From Limnomonas spitsbergensis (lineage: Eukaryota; Chlorophyta; Chlorophyceae; Chlamydomonadales), in the NCBI GenBank assembly GCA_037349105.1, contig JAYJMM010000112.1, positions 5,788,501 to 5,852,500 on the forward strand: a DNA stretch of 64,000 nucleotides, read 5' to 3'. Below, in pieces: positions 23,101-33,101 of this stretch. Below the pieces are notes generated by a model, which was not told the origin of the DNA, ran no database searches, and worked only from the letters and a program-made list of their open reading frames with translations. Made by a program: the position numbers and the translations under genes. Every line of letters starts with the position of its first letter. Position 1 is the first letter of the stretch.

Positions 23101-26100
23101 CTCCCCAGGGTCAGCCAAGGACTGAGCCATGGTCTTGAACTTCAGAATCTATAGCGGGAGGGGGGTGACGCAGAGAATCAGGATTCAAGGTTCCCGAAGT
23201 TGAGTTCACATCGTTAGGTGTCAGGGTTTGCCTAGTTGCTGACCAGGGTCTCCACCTGGCCAGCCAGACGGTATGGAGCCACACGTACCACCAGGTGGGC
23301 AATGCAAAGCGAAAGGTGTGCTCAATCACCTTGACACTGTCTGTCCCAGCTTCCGCTCCTGGAATTAAGCCACACATGCCGTTACCAACATGAGGTACGC
23401 AAGTGATATCAACTCATGAGCCCATCATTTGGCTCCAGGCTTGAGACTCGCAACCACCAGAGGTCTAGACTAGAGTTTCTCTTTGTCTACACCACATTGG
23501 CCCCCTGAACTGAGCCACGACAACCAGAGATGTGAACGCCAGGGCTCCTCCAGGGTATCTATTCACCCACCCATATGGGCCAATCACAGTACTGGAGGTC
23601 TGGAATCCAGGGCTCCTCCAGGGCATTAGCTTATCAACCCCACAAGCTACTCGGTAAATTGAGTCTTACTTAGGCCTAGACTGGCCTATAGGGCTCCTCC
23701 AGGGCATCCACTCACAAGCCCAACACTTGGCTTCAGAAACCCGGAAATCCAGAGTCACAACTACTTGTCAGGTTTTCAGGTCTGACCTCAAGATTTCTTC
23801 CAAGAGATCATCTCGCTGAACTTGCATGCTGTTCAGTCAATTGAGTCACATTCATGGTATGAGCTCCACCATTGGATCCATGAACAGGAGGTGTAGACCC
23901 CCCCATCCCTCTCAGGTGTGACCCCCACCTTTGGCTCCTTGAACTGGGTCACAATGCCTCCGCGTGTGTAATCGCCGAACGAAGCCGTGTCCAGATCCAG
24001 CTGAAAGGAGTGGGCCTGAGAAGGAGTGGCATGAAGAGACGCACAGCTTTGCATAACAATTGTATCGATAGGGAGCAGACGCTGCAGGGTCAGGCGCCAT
24101 GTGGTGGGAGCATATCAACGCCGCAGTCCATATACACACAGGGCGTATAAATGCCGCACACCTGTGAGGAATATAAATGAGGCATATTGAGGCACATGAA
24201 TGCCGTAGTCCTGCACCTTGAGCAACAATGTCACTGGCACCTCGTCCCACCTTGCAGTTCTTGACCTTGATCGGCTCGCTTTGGTTCAGCTGTGTCATGC
24301 CCTGCACCTCGGCAAATGTGACCAGCTCCCCATCCTGGAACTCCAGCCGCTCGTCCTCCACACACGTCACCATGGCCGCATCTCCGTGGCCGATGGACGC
24401 GACAATGCCGGCGTGCGGCTCCTCACCTGACAAGGGAGGAGGAAAGGATGGATAAAGTGTTGAGCACGGTATGAATAAACAAAGGATGGATGAAGTGCTG
24501 AGCACGGTATACAAAAAAAAGGATGGATAAAGTGTGGAACAAGGTGTAAATAGACAGCGAGAGAGCATTGGCCAGTGGCGTAGCTCAGCCAGGAGCAGTG
24601 TGACGCCTCCTGCTTTCAGGCTTCGCGTGGCATGGGAGGGGTAACAAGAGGGCTAGGGCATATTTATTTTTATGCTTCAGAATTACCTCTAGAAAGGCTG
24701 TTGATACCTAGACCCCGGGGCATCTAGGGCACTCCTCCACGTTCAGGATCATTAAGTACAAACCGAATTCGGTGAGAACCCCTAAACCTAAATCCTGTGT
24801 CATATCTGTTTTTGCGTCATGCACGCACCGTCTACATCGAAGATGGTAAAGTTGGGCCCGAAGTCTGTGAAGACTGAGGCAAACACGCCGCGTGTCTCCC
24901 CCCTCACAAACGCAATGGGCGGCGAGTGCTTGTGGCAGAACTCGTCAATGCGCTTGGACTCCGCCAGGCTTGAGGAGATCAGGACAATGACCTGCAGGGT
25001 TTAGAACAGAGGATGAGTTGCTCCGCATGACACAGGACAGGGTGAGCAGGGGGCTGCCCTGTTCCTGCAGTAGGTGGGCTAGCAGGCATGCGCTCGGGGA
25101 AGTGGTCGATGGAGAAACCAGGCGTGCACCCGTGGCCGTGCGTATTGGGGAGGGCCTATCTACTGGGGACGGCCTATTTACTGGGGAGGGCCTATCTACT
25201 GGGGAGGGCCTATCTACGATTTGCATTGAGGGTGTGTGATGCAGAGAAGATGGCAATTATTATGGCCAGCTACTATGACACCTTCATAAAACCTGTTCTT
25301 ATGACCCCTCAATATAGCTAGGTGACAGCAATGCAGATGACTGGGCATGGGGACCAGACCGGCACCCATGGCCATGCTGGTTAGGGAGGGTCTGCATGTT
25401 TTGATAGAGGGTGTGTGCGGCCAGGAGGACGAAAGAAAAGCAGCGCTGATTAGGCGGAAGATTAAACCAAGAACCCTAGGCCCAGGCGGATCAAAGTTTA
25501 GACCCAAAGCTGGGAAGCATGCCTGGGCAGGACACGTAGGGTGAGAGGGGAAAGGGGGGGCTGGCATCTGCGGGAATCTAGAAGCAGGAGCCCCATAGTA
25601 GGCCATCAATCAATCAATCAATCCATTATCAGAGCGTATGCATGAGATAATGAGATGGATCCATACGATTCGGGCCTGTGGACTGGAGGCAGGCATCGAG
25701 AAGCCGTAGATGCGCATGGATTGGATCTGGCATATTATCGCGGGCAGGTCCGATTGCGTGCTGTAGGCAGCAGAGGGATACGCGCTTGACCGTCCTAAAA
25801 CATGGACTGGGCTCACAGAGTGCGCTTTCTCTGTCAGCTCGTCGTCTCGTGGTGGGGCAGGTGTGTGTGTCGCACCTGGAATTGGCCGAGGAAGGCATCA
25901 GACAGATCCGCACTGGATGCTGAGACGGCCACCGCGGTGTTGAGCTCTTGCAGTTTATCCTTGCATGCCTCGGCACGATTCTTGCCGACATCCTCCTCGG
26001 TCAGATAGAACTGCGCCGAAAGATCGCGCTTCTCCACATGCTTCTTGTCGTGCACGACAACGGAGCGCACCCCGGCCAGGATGACGTTCTTGGCTACGGA

Positions 26101-26418
26101 CGGAAACGGGACTCTTGTTTACGAGCTTACCATAGAGCGTGCAGATCATTAAGGATCTGGTTCACGCGAACATATAACCTCGATGCTCCCAAGGGCTTGT
26201 TTGCACGCACCAGTTTCCACCCCCAAGCCGTTTGCGCCGCTGATCAGCACTGCAGAGCTCGCCATTCGCTTCATGGCCTCACGGCCATAGACCGCGAGCT
26301 GCCTGCTGTGCAAGCTCTCGTCGATTTCCATACTGGGCGCCTGCTGCTGCTGCTGTTTTTGTTTCTTCGCTTCTATGATTGGGCTCGGAGTATCAGCGGT
26401 ACGCTTACTACCTGACAT
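5113..26418 (-). CDS. UBA1: Ubiquitin-activating enzyme E1 (UBA1), complete, 22 exons
   Basis: Activates ubiquitin with ATP and passes it to E2 enzymes as a thioester. Exons, 5' to 3' on the minus strand: 26418-26211, 26093-25876, 24991-24829, 24426-24251, 24015-23929, 23148-23023, 22368-22270, 21742-21617, 21352-21258, 20605-20536, 20354-20200, 18811-18691, 18094-17969, 17487-17366, 16378-16226, 13151-12950, 10237-10091, 9763-9641, 9037-8875, 8003-7807, 6951-6811, 5217-5113. All introns are GT-AG, the phases agree, and the total is 3123 nt (1040 aa plus stop), a normal E1 length. Visible landmarks: [12 protein letters not shown] near the N terminus; the FCCH segment in exons 4-5; nucleotide-binding GAGALGCE at about residues 458-465; catalytic Cys614 in [10 protein letters not shown] (exon 14); [12 protein letters not shown] at about 840; a UFD ending [14 protein letters not shown] 26418 is chosen because E1 homology begins shortly after it; a GTG precedes it. 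Introns make up 85% of the span and are full of exon-edge repeats. Confidence 0.95.
5560..6425 (+). mobile_element. LINE-like non-LTR retrotransposon tail, copy B
   Basis: An open frame at about 5572-6132 resembles the C-terminal end of algal non-LTR reverse transcriptases: [18 protein letters not shown] followed by a zinc-knuckle-like C-x2-C-x9-H-x3-C around [15 protein letters not shown]. The 3' untranslated part runs to about 6425. No reverse transcriptase or endonuclease core is present, so it is 5'-truncated. It lies antisense in the last intron of UBA1, between exons 21 and 22, and shares sequence with 3122-4840. Confidence 0.7.
6958..7045. repeat. ~35-bp tandem repeat, UBA1 intron 20
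   Basis: About two and a half units of AAAGGATGGGGAAGGCAC with GGAGGTGCAAAC, just upstream of the acceptor of UBA1 exon 21. Confidence 0.6.
7545..7806. repeat. Donor-like repeats after UBA1 exon 20
   Basis: Repeated CCTCACCTCCTGCACCCTAAA-type units. The exon 20 edge itself reads CCTCACCTCTTGCAC on the plus strand (GTGCAAGAG/GTGAGG on the coding strand), so the repeats mimic the exon end plus donor. They grade into CCCTAAA-like sequence. Confidence 0.55.
9475..9640. repeat. Decayed copies of UBA1 exon 18 in its downstream intron
   Basis: On the minus strand this reads [18 protein letters not shown] just beyond the donor, against [18 protein letters not shown] in the exon. A further, weaker copy lies near 9475-9500. 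Confidence 0.75.
10442..12735. repeat. 29-bp minisatellite, ~79 units, UBA1 intron 16
   Basis: Unit CACATGGCATCCTGTTCGC followed by a C-rich spacer; it varies at G/C (CTGTTCG, CTCTTCG, CTGTTCC) and in C-run length, and some units have CACATAGC. Because 29 is not a multiple of 3 and the unit lacks stops, all frames stay open on both strands for hundreds of codons. It is intronic, between exons 16 and 17. Confidence 0.95.
12755..12800. repeat. Copy of the UBA1 exon 16 end with donor
   Basis: GACGCATCCCACCTGCATGA with GGAGGCGAGCGAGG matches the exon 16 edge at 12940-12985 (CCTACCTGCATGAAGGAGGC). It sits 185 bp downstream of the real donor in transcript direction, at the start of the 29-bp array. 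Confidence 0.75.
13449..16225. repeat. ~64-bp minisatellite built from the UBA1 exon 15 end, ~43 units
   Basis: Each unit contains about 43 bp of exon 15 ([14 protein letters not shown] on the minus strand) plus the following donor position and a G-rich intron piece. Many units keep the donor (GACAG/GTGGGA, seen as CACCTGTC on plus); many others have GACAAGTGGGA (CACTTGTC), which removes AG/GT. The array starts immediately after the real exon 15 donor. Confidence 0.95.
18146..18185. repeat. Partial copy of UBA1 exon 13 start with acceptor
   Basis: CTTGTCCAGTTTCTGTGGGG duplicates the exon 13 edge at 18085-18104 (AGGTCCAGTTTCTGTGGGG). It lies upstream of the real acceptor in transcript direction. 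Confidence 0.7.
18420..18660. repeat. Decayed copies of UBA1 exon 12 end plus donor
   Basis: On the minus strand 18421-18465 reads [22 protein letters not shown] against the exon's [20 protein letters not shown]. Two more decayed copies, around 18530-18575 and 18598-18640, share TTTTCGGCGACG/TTTTCAGCGACA and the CAGCTGGGAGG donor context. Confidence 0.75.
18966..20197. repeat. 43-bp minisatellite derived from the UBA1 exon 11 donor, ~28 units
   Basis: On the minus strand each unit carries GCTTGGGAG/GTGGGAGGAC or a variant. The real exon 11 edge is CATTGGCAG/GTGGGAAGG, which begins the array. Translation shows the kinship: GLGRWED repeats against DIGRWEG at the exon edge. Confidence 0.9.
20740..21257. 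repeat. Degenerate repeats of the UBA1 exon 9 donor region
   Basis: CACCTGGTCCCCAGCTGTTC, the exon 9 edge at 21255-21274, recurs in variants at about 20750, 20807, 20890 and 21190, with CAGCC(T/C)CACCTGG spacers of roughly 45-60 bp. Confidence 0.65.
21790..21828. repeat. Partial copy of UBA1 exon 8
   Basis: GGGGCAGATCTCCCCGCCAG followed by CACAGTGTG matches exon 8 at 21675-21708. It lies upstream of exon 8 in transcript direction. Confidence 0.7.
22041..22250. repeat. Two decayed copies of UBA1 exon 7 end plus donor
   Basis: Copies lie about 105 and 207 bp beyond the real edge at 22270. The first reads [13 protein letters not shown], stop, MPEAQ; the second reads [12 protein letters not shown]. 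Each is preceded by the intron motif TTTCACACATTTC. Confidence 0.85.
22791..23020. repeat. Two extra 115-bp copies of UBA1 exon 6 end plus donor
   Basis: ACCTCAAAC(A/G)AGTCCAGTGC occurs at 22791, 22906 and 23021, exactly 115 bp apart. Each unit repeats about 55 bp of exon end ([13 protein letters not shown]) and a donor (GTGGGAC, GTAAGGC, GTGGGGC in transcript order). The two downstream copies could act as alternative donors. Confidence 0.9.
25145..25216. repeat. 18-bp tandem repeat, UBA1 intron 2
   Basis: Four units of GGGGAGGGCCTATCTACT with small variants (GGACGG, TATTTACT). Confidence 0.85.
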
Positions 26419-27972
26419 CACTTGGGCAAGTGGACATTTATAGTTCCTTTCGCTTCTAAAAAACCTTCGGAAGAGTGTGTGAAGATTTCGAGTCCCAGGT
26501 GTGAACCCATCGTGTGGACTCTGCTGGGTATTGCGGTATGGTTAGTTGGGTGGCTGCAGCCTTGGGTGCAAACAGGAATCACTCAGGCCAAGCCTCGGCA
26601 TTTCGTCATTCCCTCTGTTCAAATTCAAACTCACGCGAATAGTCCTTTCTCCCCCGTCCTATTACACGGCTTTCATATTTCCACTGCATGCCCTGAAGTT
26701 TGCAGCACTTTGAGTTTGCAGATTCAGTTCAACCCCAGATAATGGTGTACGGTGCACAAGCATCGTTTTCCTTAAGAAACGCCCAGGCGTTTTCTCTTTC
26801 TTTCTTTACATTAGACTTTCTGATCTTGCCACACCAAGGCTTGTGAGACACCAAAAAGGGAGATCTGCCTCTCATGATGTGTTGCCATGCCCAGCTAGCT
26901 AGTCAGCTTTCTTGACTGACTTCATGCGGTTTTTTAACTGTTGAACACAAATTCAGAAAAAGCGTCCTTGAATAAATTAATAATAGACCGGGGCAAAAAC
27001 TGGCTAGCCAACCAATCATATAAATGTCACATTACCGCGGATGGGGCACACACCCAGGGAGGTGTAGCGTAATCTATTTCAGCAATGCTCGTAGTCGATG
27101 ACTGCATGTAGCGTTCCTAAAAATGGCACTACTGGATTCTCCAACGTCGAAGTCATGATCATAACTTAGCGTGTGGGTGGTATGCTAAAAGGCTGGAACC
27201 TGGCTTGTCCCACAGTAGTCCGTCACCAGCCTAAATTCTAATGTGGGGATCGCAAGCTAGATGAGGGCTCCGAACCTCAGGGAGATTTAATGGCTGGGAA
27301 TGAGACCCATGCTAGATAGCAGTACGGTCTGCTAGGTAGCAGTACGGCCTACTACGTAGCGTTACGGCTTTCTAATTGGCCATACGGTTGATTCCGAGGC
27401 CTCGAGCTTGAGGCCATAACACGACCCAGCGGTCCGACATAAATTGAGTCATCCTGTGGAGCGGGGGCAATACAATCAGTTCAGGTGTATGGGCAGGGGC
27501 AGTACAATCAGTGCATTGTACTTCTTATGCGCTCTTCAATGTAGTACACGGGGGGCACTGAGCCCAGGGACCAAGCTCGCGTCTGTCTTCAGCTTCGATG
27601 AACTGTGCTCAACGATTCAGGGTTCATGGCCTTGTGTTTCGGGTAGGTTCAGGGAGGGAGGGTTGATTATAATCTGTATTTCAGAGTGTAGCCTCTAGAT
27701 CCCAGGTTCTATGGTTCAGGGTTTCAGACTTTCAGGACACCAGGGTTCCAGGCCGAAGGTATAAGCTTCAGGGGGTCGCCGTTAGCAGAGTTTCAGACCT
27801 AAGGTTTAGGGTTTTAGACCTAAGGTTTAGGGTTTCAGATCCATGCTAACAAAGTTTTAGGGCTCGAGGTTCAGGAGACTTGGATGATATACTTCAAGGT
27901 GCATGTAACCTAGGAATTATCAGATCTTATGTCAAGGTTTGAGTTATATCCCCCCTCCCCCCCCTTGCCCAC
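26419..27972. other. UBA1 upstream region and expected 3' part of the gene at 28-30 kb
   Basis: Holds the UBA1 promoter by position, but I see no clear core element. Short AGGTTTAGGGTTT-like repeats occur at 27780-27850. No further exon of the upstream minus-strand gene could be supported. Confidence 0.4.
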
Positions 27973-30496
27973 CTTGTCCGGCTGCGACCCGTAGTGTAGG
28001 CGGTTGTACTTCATGAGTTGGGTCTCGTACGTACCGCTGGCCAGCATCATGCTCTGAAGCTGCCTGCATGTGGGAAGTATGCATGCGGTACATCAGATGT
28101 ACATCAACATGAGGGCAGTACACACGCGGCATCAGTATCACAGCAGTAACGTAGTGGGGACATAACCGAACAACAGCGTCAGGAAAAGTATTCTTCATAA
28201 GTACTTCACCCATATTGTTCACAAATACCGTATTGTTCATACCCCCCGAGCTGGTAATGGTTGGGTCCACCGGGCTGATCAAGCCCTTGGGACTCTGAGG
28301 GGAGTTACATTTAGGCACATCAGATGTTCACAGCACATCCACACATTTTCCACTGAATTCATACCTGGCCAGACCGATGGTTGGCAGGCCCACTGGGCCG
28401 ATTGGGCCCGCCGGCCTGTTGGGGGCTACCATCAGAAGCTCAATACAGTCGGAATTTGTTTCATTCTTAGTTCGTATTTCGTCTGAGCCCTGCTCACTAC
28501 CAGGCAGCAAAGTAGGGTACATGCCACCACCTGTGCAGTCCTCGCAACGTTTTCCAGGGTTACAGGCCAAACTTTCTGTGTTTTTTTTTGGTGAACCAGC
28601 GAAAATAAATCATTCGCTTTAAAATTCGACTTCAAAGTTGGTTCATTATCCACACGTATGTTCATACTATATCCAAACATTCCCAAACTACATTCATACC
28701 TGGCCAGACAGGTGGTGGGCGGGTCCACCTGGTCAATCGAGCCCGCCGGCCTCTTGGGAGCTACACCATCCACACACAATATGTGCATACCACATCCACA
28801 CATGTTCACACTGAATTCATACCTGGCCTGACCTGTGGTGGGCGGGTCCACAAGGTCAATCGAGCCCGCCGGCCTCTTAGGAGCTACCATCCACACACAA
28901 TGCGTTCACACAAAATACACATATTTCCACACTGCATTCATACCTGGCCAGACCAGTGGTGGGCGGGTCCACCGGGCCGATTGAGCCTGCCGGCCTCTGG
29001 GGAGCGGGCGCCGGCGGCCACTTGGGGGCGGGGGCGGCCGAGTCAGCGCCTGAACCTCTCACTGCTCCCCTTCCACCAATCTCAGGTGGGTAGTTCTGCT
29101 GTACCTAAGTGCAAGGCATGCAGCCAAACAGGTCAGGTTCAGGTCCAGTCCCGGAAGCAGCCTGGCAAAACCGATTTTGATGACTTCGGGTAATTGGGCA
29201 TGCTTTCGTGTGATTATGTGTGATTTTGTGTGATTGGGGTATTCAACTTCACATCAAAAACGTGTCATCTCTCACCCCTTGGCCAAACATTGGATAACAA
29301 TCCTGCACCCTGAACCCTATATTCTAAACCTTAAACTCTTGACCTGGAAGCCCTCTCACAGACCCTTCCCACCTAGTGATTCTAGCTTACTGCATGTGGG
29401 TCCTCTCCTCCTATTCCTCCCAAACTGGTCCCCTGTTTCCCTATGCCCCTCACTTTATACCCTAAACCCTTCACCCGGTAACCCTTCACACCCGTCATTC
29501 TACCGTGCTGCATGGGAGTCCTCTCCTGCTATATCTCCTTCATCGCCTCATCTCCCGCCGCTCAACAACCTTTCACCTACAACCACACCCTATACCCTAA
29601 AACCAACTACCTTTCACTTACACCCTACACACCACAGCAGGCTCATGAGTAGCAAGCCTCGATTTTCTCCTCCTTTTGTCCCTCTAGTCTTCCAGTACCA
29701 CCCTATATTATAACCTCAAAACCCAGTAACCTACGCACCCAATCATACTTGTGTGCTACATGAGAGTCCTCACTTCCTTCATGTCCTTGTTACTTGCCAC
29801 CCTAAAACTTGTATCCTACACTCTACACCCACGCCCTACACCCTACACCCTATATCCTACGCCATATACCTTACCCTACGGCCCTAACCCCTACGCCCTA
29901 TATCCCTACACCCTACGCTCTATATCCCTATACCCTATATCCCTACGCCCTATATCCCTACACCCTACGCCCTATATCCCTAGACCCTACGCACCAAATC
30001 ACGCTTGCTTTCCTCATGTCCCTCCCATTCATCTGGTCCCTGTTCTTCTGGTCCGCCGTCGCCGCGATCCTCCGGGATGTCATCCACGTAATCCTGATCC
30101 GCGTCTGGGAATTGAATGGAAGAATGGGCATCAGGATCACGGCACAGGCAGCTGGAAAATAAGAAAAAAACGGAGTTTGGAGTAACTGACTGCAACTGAC
30201 AGCAACAGCTGCCCAGAGTTCCAGGCTTTGAACGGGAACATGATCTTGACGCAGTCGGCTGTCGGATTGCGGGGAAATGGCAAGAGTGGCCAGAGGATCT
30301 AGAAGTTGTATGGGAACTTTATATTAACTATATACCGGTACTGTAAATTAAGCTCTAGATGTTGAACATAGAGCTCTAGATACTGTACAGAAGATATCTG
30401 AAAGCACATCCCAGTACCTGCATCTCCAGACATGGCGCTTGACCGGCGGAGAGAGAGGCGCTTGCTGGTGGTCACACAAAGGGGAGTGTCAGGCAT
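27973..30496 (-). CDS. Unrecognised gene, four 5' exons; 3' end not located
   Basis: I do not recognise the protein. Exons on the minus strand: 30496-30418 (ATG start, MPDTPLCVTTSKR...), 30104-29995 (acidic, DADQDYVDDIPEDRG...), 29095-28944 (Ala/Pro-rich, ending PVDPPTTGLAR) and 28063-27973 (QLQSMMLASGTYETQLMKYN...). Phases 1, 0, 2, 0 connect without a stop, giving about 143 aa. The acceptor at 29095 has a poor pyrimidine tract and is the weakest border. Downstream exons should lie between 27972 and about 26500, before the UBA1 start, but I could not place them. Introns 2 and 3 hold decayed copies of the preceding exon end plus donor, the same behaviour as in UBA1, which supports the exon calls. 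The gene is co-oriented with UBA1 and upstream of it. Confidence 0.55.
28335..28870. repeat. Three copies of an exon end plus donor in the 28-30 kb gene
   Basis: The exon ending PVDPPTTGLAR/GTATGAA (28944) is followed in the intron by RPAGSIDLVDPPTTGQAR, RPAGSIDQVDPPTTCLAR and RPAGPIGPVGLPTIGLAR, each with CAGGTATGAATTC or CAGGTATGAATG retained. The spacing is about 115-350 bp. Confidence 0.9.
29300..29990. repeat. Exon-edge copies and CCCTA-rich repeats, intron 2 of the 28-30 kb gene
   Basis: CTACGCACCCAATCATACTT at 29733-29752 copies the exon edge CTACGCACCAAATCACGCTT at 29988-30007; weaker copies with CATG(T/G)GGGTCCTCTCCT lie near 29390 and 29505. The stretch 29813-29990 is a run of CCCTACACC/CCCTATATC units. 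Confidence 0.65.
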
Positions 30497-31129
30497 GAGG
30501 GGGGCGACAGGGAGCGTTGAGGGAGGGGGTGATTGGGATAGGGAAGAGAGCTAGAGAAGAGAGACAACAAAAATGAAAATTCAGACTCCAGAGGCCAGTG
30601 ACGAGACAAATATATTTATCTCCGAGGGAGAGAGGTTATGTCAAGAATGACAGTAACGGACATGCGGACACACGGCCCTGGCTCACGCAGCCGCACTGCT
30701 TTCTCAAACCTCGCTTTCTCTGTGAAGCGAAGTCAACATCCTTTATCATGAAAAATGGAACATCCTATACCGGTATGTTATCCAGGGTATCCCAGGTGTC
30801 CTGTGACACCTCTTGGGCAGCGGGAGTGGCGGGGAGTGGCAGGGCAGCGGGCACAGGGGGGAGGATATAATTTGAGGGGGGCAGAGCGGGGCAGCGGGCA
30901 CGGAGGGAGGAGGAGTTGAAAGGAGGGGGGACAGCAGAGGCAAGCAAGGGAAGTGGGACAACGGGGAAGCAGGCACAGCCGCACAGGGGGCAGCAAGGAT
31001 AGGGCGTTCCATGCTACTGCTTTGAAGGCGGTACAAGACGTAATGAGGGACGCCTTGGTATAACATGGACTGTGTAGAATGATAAAAGAGATATCATGGA
31101 GACACAGACAGTATAGAGCGAGGCGGGGC
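30497..31129. other. Intergenic, G-rich low-complexity sequence
   Basis: Upstream of the minus-strand gene starting at 30496. Purine-rich stretch at 30840-30990; no exon or RNA gene recognised. Confidence 0.4.
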
Positions 31130-31770
31130 TCTTTATACGGATAATTATTTAATATTCTTTAGCAACTTCCGTAGACGCTCTTTGCCTCCGCAAGAAATTA
31201 TATTTTTTCGCCGTCGCGCCTTTTAAAAACGCTTACGGTACTTCGGCGGATAACGTCACTTTTGGGAAGTCAAAAAAATCACTGAAGCGTGCGTTACCTA
31301 CAAACTATATTTCTTTCGCGTTTGCAGAGGCAAAACAAGTCTACCGTAGACGCGCTTTGCCTCCGCAAGAAATTAAAGTTAATTTGCCTTCGCGGCTTAA
31401 TAAATACTTTAACAATAAACTCATAGACGCATTTGCGGCTTGTCACGCAATAATAAACAATTGCTTGTCCGCTCGCGTGCACGCGCGTCATACCTTGTCC
31501 ACACACCAGTACCGTACAGATACACATGCAATATCTACACTGCGACCAGTTTACCTACTGTAACATCGGCATTGCGCAACCCAAGTTTGAGAACCGTTCG
31601 GTGGGGTTTAGGCCTTTAGGGATAGGTGCCTAGTGCGGTGCGCGGCTTACAAAGTATTGATTTCGGCCCGAGCGCCTTACAACAACGTGTTTTCTGCATA
31701 TTCCGATTAATGAACAATAAAATTTTCTGGGCGTTCGCGGAGGCAAATAAAGTCTACGGTACGGTAAGGT
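31130..31770. other. AT-rich island with palindromic TTTGCCTCCGC motifs
   Basis: CGCTTTGCCTCCGCAAGAAA occurs at about 31178 (as CTCTTTGCC...) and 31354; its inverse GCGGAGGCAAA occurs near 31738. At 31327-31368 the motif forms a hairpin: GAGGCAAA and GTCTAC on one side, GTAGAC and TTTGCCTC on the other, with one central C. Composition differs from the GC-rich surroundings. It could be a MITE-like or virus-derived fragment; no coding evidence. Confidence 0.5.
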
Positions 31771-33101
31771 TGCTATAAATGATCATGTCCTCAGCGCATT
31801 GCATCCATGCCTGTTCACTCCATGCATGGGCACTCTATGCATACACACTCCATGCATGCGCATTCCATGAATGGGCATTCCATTGTACTGGTATGCATGG
31901 GCTCTCAATGCATGGGCACTACCTGTATGCCTGTACGGGCACACCAAACATTCACAATGCTCCTTGTATACTCCCATATTGGCCTGGGCGTAAATGCATG
32001 TCATCACTTTGCAATTTGTTCTACGCATTTAATCTAAATTAATATGAGGGTCAGCAAGCGCGAACAGGTAGAACGCAAGCCCCTCATCTTGCCAGCCATG
32101 ACATGACATGCCTTAGATTGGAACCACCCCTCCTACCGAGCTACGCTTTCACAGGCTCACGCACCTCCCCAAATTTGAATTAGGTCTCGCCGCGGCTCTG
32201 TGTACGGTCGACTGAGGTAAAGAGCGCGTGAGGTCTGCCGAGCCTTCGATGGTAAGAAGTCTCTTCTGTTTCTAGCTCACCCCTCGTTGTCACTGCCTGT
32301 CAGTGATTTGAACTGTCAACTATTGTTTTTTATAATAGGATTCGGGCATAGACGCGAGCATTGGAATGGGGGTATATGTGACTCTGTGTGCTGTCTCGAT
32401 AAGGTACGGCATGTCACATGGTCGATGGTCGTGAGCTCTGGTCGCGAACAGGTATGTAGTAAGATGACGTAGTCAGATCGCCAGCTATTCGCCAGCTGCA
32501 CTTGGGCCAGACATCCTGTTGTCCTGCATGTATATAGCCCACTAGAAACGCAAGTAGACTTGTTTCTGCCTCGGACGATCGGAGACCACGTGTAAATGTG
32601 TAATACTCCCAACCACCGCTTCCGTTCACGGTTGTCAATTTCAGACCGCAAACCCCCCTGCGCAAAACGCTTCTCAGATTTTCCACACATATTGGAACTA
32701 ATTGGACAAGCAGGCACTCATGCGGTTTATGCCACGATTCTCTTTAATTTCCATATACGCACCTACTTAATTTCCCCGCATTCCGCCCTATCTCTCTGAC
32801 CCTGCTCGTGTCGTGGACCTTGTGCCCGACGTTCATTCATATTTCCAAATCTTCCAGCACGCACACCACCTGAAAGCGAAGGAAACGCAAGCCACACCCA
32901 ACTCCGCCAAAGAAGCATCTTCGGGTCTGAAGATACTCAGCATATTTTGTATGCCACGCATCTTACCGCGGGTGTGAACCTACGTCTCTGTAACACCAGC
33001 AGCAGCCACAAACGGAAGCAGCTTGCAAAGCCCAAGCAAAAGAAGCAGCAGCAGAGACAGAGGCAGAAGCAAAGATACACCAGTCTGATACTCGCACAAA
33101 G
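31771..33101. other. Intergenic, no gene recognised
   Basis: 31800-31925 has repeated CATGCATGGGCACTC-like 20-bp units. The rest up to the tentative ATG at 33102 shows nothing I can support. Confidence 0.4.

Noticed and set aside
29095..29193. Plus-strand frame ending QPGKTDFDDFG
   Set aside because: No splice support or family match, and it overlaps the border of the minus-strand exon at 28944-29095.
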